The notes beneath the pieces are model-generated. The model had not been told where the DNA came from. It saw nothing but the letters and a program-made list of their open reading frames with translations, and did no database searches. From assembly GCA_017621515.1 (NCBI GenBank), contig JAGASY010000041.1:1-35373 (forward strand): a stretch of DNA of 35,373 nt. The letters are read 5' to 3'. The translations under genes and the position numbers were made by a program. This DNA comes from Bacteroidaceae bacterium. Its GTDB lineage: Bacteria > Bacteroidota > Bacteroidia > Bacteroidales > Bacteroidaceae. This document shows positions 32,410 to 35,373 of the stretch, piece by piece; position 1 is the stretch's first letter, and each line of letters begins with the position of its first letter.

Positions 32410-32871
32410 CTACTTTTTTCTGCCGAAGTCGGCTGGCACCTCACCCCATTTCTCAGTTTGCCATTTCAGTATGGCATTGGAATAAGTGTTGTTTCTCAGC
32501 CATGCTTCGGCGCGTGCGATAAGCTGATACAGCGGTTCCGTCTTTTCGTTATGCACAAGCGTGGTCTTGCATTTGCATTTCTTCACCCATGTGTGCGCTG
32601 TCATGCTGTCACTGTATATGGTCAGCGACAGTCCCTTCTTTTTGAGCAGGGCAAGCGCATGTACGATGGCAAGAAATTCGCCGATATTATTTGTCCCCTG
32701 TACAGGACCGAAGTGGAATATCTCTTGCCCTGTACGCAGATAGACTCCCCTGTATTCCATCGGTCCGGGATTGCCGCTGCAAGCAGCGTCAACGGCGATG
32801 GCGTTCGATTCCACTTCCATAGGGAGAGGGAGAACCGTATCATTTCGATAGGATGGTACGTCTTGAAGCAT
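32410..32871 (-). CDS. rnhA: Ribonuclease HI family protein
   Basis: This 153-residue protein has the RNase H catalytic set: Asp28 in AVDAACSGNPG, Glu65 in NNIGEFLAIV, Asp88 in IYSDS and Asp148 in EVPADFGRK. It cuts RNA in RNA-DNA hybrids. It has a shorter basic region than E. coli RNase HI and no viroplasmin domain. It lies 104 bases upstream of the ABC exporter. The hairpin after argS separates it from that gene. Confidence 0.92.
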   Translation of the reverse strand: MLQDVPSYRNDTVLPLPMEVESNAIAVDAACSGNPGPMEYRGVYLRTGQEIFHFGPVQGTNNIGEFLAIVHALALLKKKGLSLTIYSDSMTAHTWVKKCKCKTTLVHNEKTEPLYQLIARAEAWLRNNTYSNAILKWQTEKWGEVPADFGRKK

Positions 32872-32896
32872 CTGTTCGGTATGATGGCAAAAGAAT

Positions 32897-32942
32897 GAGC
32901 CGACACCACATTGACTTTTTGTCCTGTCAATGCGGTCGGCTC
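32897..32942 (-). terminator. Terminator of argS
   Basis: GAGCCGACACCACATTGAC (32897-32915) pairs with GTCAATGCGGTCGGCTC (32926-32942), leaving a small bulge. It lies 17 bases past the argS stop. No long T run is seen, so some readthrough into rnhA is possible. Confidence 0.75.
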
Positions 32943-32959
32943 ACTCGTGATTGTGTGTA

Positions 32960-34783
32960 TTACATTCTTTCCGGCATCTCGATTCCGAGGAGTCCCATGC
33001 CGAGTCTTACGATTTTAGCTACATTCTTTGAAAGCGCGAGGCGGAACAACTTCTTGTGCTCGTCTTCTTCGCGTAGTATGCTGAAGTCGTGATAGAACTG
33101 GTTGAACTCTTTGGTCAGTTCGTAGCAGTAGTTGGCAATGCCTGAAGGGCTGTAGTCCTGTCCTGCCTGACGCACAGCAGCCGTGAATCCGTTGAGCTTC
33201 TGTATCAGCTCTGTCTCCTTGGTGTCGAGAGCAATGTTCGAAGGAAGTACCTCCGGTATGCAGATGCCGGCCTCGGATGCCTTGCGGAGAATAGAAGCGA
33301 TACGTGCGTAAGTATATTGGATGAACGGTCCCGTGTTGCCGTTGAAGTCAATACTTTCTTCCGGATTGAACAACATGTTCTTGCGGGCGTCCACTTTGAG
33401 AATGAAATATTTGAGTGCGCCGAGACCCACTTTTCGGGCTGTCTCCCGTGCTTCCTCCTCGCTCACGTCGTCCAGTTTCTTCACCATGTCCTTAGACACC
33501 TCATAAGCGTTGTTTATCATCTCTTCCATCAGGTCGTCAGCATCCACTACGGTTCCTTCGCGGCTCTTCATCTTTCCGTTAGGCAGTTCTACCATGCCGT
33601 AGGAGAAGTGGACAAGGTCTTTGCCCCACTTGAAGCCTAATTTGTCGAGGAGGATGGACAGAACCTGAAAATGGTAGTTCTGCTCATTGCCCACCACGTA
33701 TATCATCTTGTCGATAGGGAAGTCCTGAAAACGGAGTTTCGCCGTACCTATGTCCTGAGTCATATATACAGACGTTCCGTCGCTGCGAAGCAGAAGCTTC
33801 TCGTCTAAACCTTCGGCCTCAAGATTTGCCCATACCGAATTGTCGTCTCTGCGATAGAAGAAACCTTTCTCCAGTCCTTCCATCACCTTCTCGCGTCCTT
33901 CAAGATAAGTGTCTGACTCGTAGTAAATCTTGTCGAACGACACTCCCATCATCTTATATGTCTCGTCAAATCCGGCATACACCCATTCGTTCATGCGTCT
34001 CCACAATGCACGGACTTCCGGGTCGTTCTGCTCCCATTTCACGAGCATGGCATGTGCCTCCTTTATGAGCGGAGCCTCCTGCTTGGCTTTTTCCTTCGCC
34101 TCTTCCTCGCCCATGCCTTCAGCGATGTACTTCTTCTGAAGCTCATCACATTCGGCTTTATAATGCTTGTCGAATGCCACATAGTAGTCGCCGATAAGAT
34201 GGTCGCCTTTCTTCCCGCTTGATTCCGGAGTCTCGCCGTTGCCCCACTTGAGCCATGCGAGCATAGACTTGCAGATATGTATTCCGCGGTCGTTCACGAT
34301 ATTGGTCTTCACCACTTTGTTGCCGTTGGCTTCCACGATTCGTGCAAGAGCCGAACCGAGAAGATTGTTGCGCACATGACCGAGGTGCAGCGGTTTGTTG
34401 GTATTTGGCGATGAATATTCAATCATAACAAGCGGAGAGTCTGCCGTAGCAGCCTTGAATCCGTATGTCTCGTCTGCATTGATTTCGTTGAGCAGTCCTA
34501 TCCAGCTTGCTGAGCTTACGACAATGTTGAGGAATCCTTTCACCACGTTGAAGTCTGCCACAATGTCCGACGCTTCTTTTTTCAGATATGTTCCGAGTTC
34601 CTCGCCCACCTGTTCCGGTTTCTTTCGTGCCATCTTCACGAATGGGAATACCACTACTGTCAGATGTCCTTCAAACTCTTTCTTTGTCTTTTGAAGTTGC
34701 ACCTGATCTGTTGTCACCGCCTCTCCGTAGAGAGCTTTCACACCGTCTATGACGGCAGCGATTATCTTCTCTTCTATACTCAT
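32960..34783 (-). CDS. argS: Arginyl-tRNA synthetase
   Basis: This 607-residue class I synthetase has an N-terminal tRNA-binding Add1 domain (about 1-100), the catalytic domain with SSPNTNKPLHLGHVRNNLLG (HIGH at 133-136), GMVELPNGKMKSREGTVVDA in place of KMSKS, and a C-terminal DALR anticodon-binding domain (about 470-607) ending LGIEMPERM. It charges tRNA-Arg. The promoter at 34834-34865 gives a leader of about 45 bases. Confidence 0.97.
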   Translation of the reverse strand: MSIEEKIIAAVIDGVKALYGEAVTTDQVQLQKTKKEFEGHLTVVVFPFVKMARKKPEQVGEELGTYLKKEASDIVADFNVVKGFLNIVVSSASWIGLLNEINADETYGFKAATADSPLVMIEYSSPNTNKPLHLGHVRNNLLGSALARIVEANGNKVVKTNIVNDRGIHICKSMLAWLKWGNGETPESSGKKGDHLIGDYYVAFDKHYKAECDELQKKYIAEGMGEEEAKEKAKQEAPLIKEAHAMLVKWEQNDPEVRALWRRMNEWVYAGFDETYKMMGVSFDKIYYESDTYLEGREKVMEGLEKGFFYRRDDNSVWANLEAEGLDEKLLLRSDGTSVYMTQDIGTAKLRFQDFPIDKMIYVVGNEQNYHFQVLSILLDKLGFKWGKDLVHFSYGMVELPNGKMKSREGTVVDADDLMEEMINNAYEVSKDMVKKLDDVSEEEARETARKVGLGALKYFILKVDARKNMLFNPEESIDFNGNTGPFIQYTYARIASILRKASEAGICIPEVLPSNIALDTKETELIQKLNGFTAAVRQAGQDYSPSGIANYCYELTKEFNQFYHDFSILREEDEHKKLFRLALSKNVAKIVRLGMGLLGIEMPERM

Positions 34784-34833
34784 TGTAATGTAATTATTAT
34801 CATTCTGTTCGCAGAAACTTCCGTTTCAGACTG

Positions 34834-34865
34834 CAAAGATAACGAATGCCCGACGGAATGACAAA
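34834..34865 (-). promoter_or_regulatory. Bacteroidetes-type promoter for argS
   Basis: On the minus strand TTTG (34862-34865) is followed after 20 bases by TATCTTTG (34834-34841), matching the consensus. The stretch 34866-34955 holds nothing else I can name. Confidence 0.75.
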
Positions 34866-34955
34866 TTATCTAACCATGTAATTGTCACTGCATAATCTTC
34901 GTGCACGTGCTTTGGTTGGTATGCGTCGCTTCTGGACAATTACATGAAAAGTACT

Positions 34956-35373
34956 CCTCATAATAAATTTTTTTTATATATACTTTTTAACAAATTTGTT
35001 TTCTGACATAATGCAAGTAAATATAATCAATTTGGCTCCGATTTGCCGATTTTCCAAACAAATTCTATCTTTTTGATTTTGCTAAATGTTAAAATTCCAA
35101 GCCCTCTGGCACGCTTCAAAATGAAGTGCAAAGAACTTTCCTCGAAGAGTGGGGCTTCTACGCGCATTTCGTGAACCCTCCGCGAATTGTGAAATAGTGT
35201 TTCGTTTTGAGACATTTCTTTTACATTAATTTACTTCCGGAGAAGAGCTCTTGGAAAAAAAGTACTAAGTTCTCAAATTTTCAGCGCGCTGTCGTCACAT
35301 TTTCAGCGCGCTGTTTTTTGAAAAACAGTGCAGTACTTTTTTATTTACAGTGCGCTGAAAATGTGACGACAGC
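34956..35373 (-). repeat. Dispersed intergenic element, copy D (3' part, inverted)
   Basis: Read on the minus strand this is the 3' half of the element: phased palindromes, then CTTAGTACTTTTTTTCC, AAACACTATTTCACAATTC, the 3' box (AGAGGGCTTGGAATTTTAAC) and the C-type end with GTTAAAAAGTATATATAAAA. The 5' half lies beyond the window edge. It sits upstream of argS. Confidence 0.9.
35282..35373. repeat. 22-bp-phased palindrome array, copy D (cut by window end)
   Basis: Units start at 35282 and 35304 (CAGCGCGCTG), 35326 (CAGTGCAGTA, degenerate), 35348 (CAGTGCGCTG) and 35370 (CAGC, then the window ends), each 22 bp apart. Spacer one (TCGTCACATTTT) is the exact reverse complement of spacer four (AAAATGTGACGA), so the array is symmetric beyond its cores. 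Confidence 0.88.

Overview
The window looks like a chromosomal segment of a Bacteroidales bacterium, most likely Prevotella or a close relative. The genome is AT-leaning. Many promoters fit the Bacteroidetes pattern (TTTG, about 19-20 bases, then TAnnTTTG). The gene set includes a DUF4491 protein, periplasmic and lipoprotein FKBPs, an LtaS-type sulfatase, a Bacteroidetes-type menaquinone cluster and a glutaminyl-cyclase-like M28 lipoprotein. I see no prophage, CRISPR array, rRNA operon or transposase. Genus-level placement is inference.

Layout. 1-204 is the end of a dispersed repeat (copy A). 278-1944 (minus) holds a YgjP-type metalloprotease, a HIT protein and greA. 2503-3946 (plus) holds a lipoprotein M28 peptidase and sufE, closed by a bidirectional hairpin terminator. 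4088-6806 (minus) holds a glutamine-amidotransferase/dipeptidase fusion, a DUF4491 membrane protein and an Lrp/AsnC regulator. 6905-11047 (minus) is an FKBP cluster: three intact FKBPs (secreted, lipoprotein, cytosolic), a lipoprotein of unknown role, and a short remnant resembling an FKBP tail. 11301-12099 is repeat copy B. 12349-15050 (plus) holds a 453-residue orphan and two overlapping DUF5675-like genes. 15155-17072 (minus) holds a DacB-type carboxypeptidase and a PH-domain membrane protein. 17212-21694 (plus) holds nadB and an M16 protease. 21963-25774 (plus) holds a nucleotidyltransferase-fold protein and menB-menC-menE. 25905-26759 is an OmpA-like lipoprotein. 26787-28515 is almost all repeat DNA around a tRNA-Asn gene (MITE-like palindrome, repeat copy C, REP-like unit). 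28570-34783 (minus) holds an LtaS-like sulfatase, an MsbA-like ABC exporter, RNase HI and argS. 34956-35373 is repeat copy D, inverted and cut by the window edge.

How the genes fit together. MenB, MenC and MenE carry out the middle steps of menaquinone synthesis; MenF, MenD and MenH are not here. NadB supplies iminoaspartate for NAD synthesis. The FKBPs, M16 protease, M28 cyclase, DacB and OmpA-like lipoprotein are envelope folding and maintenance functions. MsbA-like and LtaS-like genes together suggest export and decoration of an envelope glycolipid or polysaccharide.

The most unusual signal is in the repeat DNA. The roughly 0.8 kb non-coding element occurs four times in 35 kb. In the three copies where its middle is visible it carries five 10-bp palindromes (consensus CAGYGCRCTG) starting exactly 22 bp apart, with AT-rich 12-bp spacers. 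The spacing is identical in all three copies although much of the surrounding sequence has diverged. This looks like an array of phased protein-binding sites or a structured nucleic acid. I do not recognise it as a described element.
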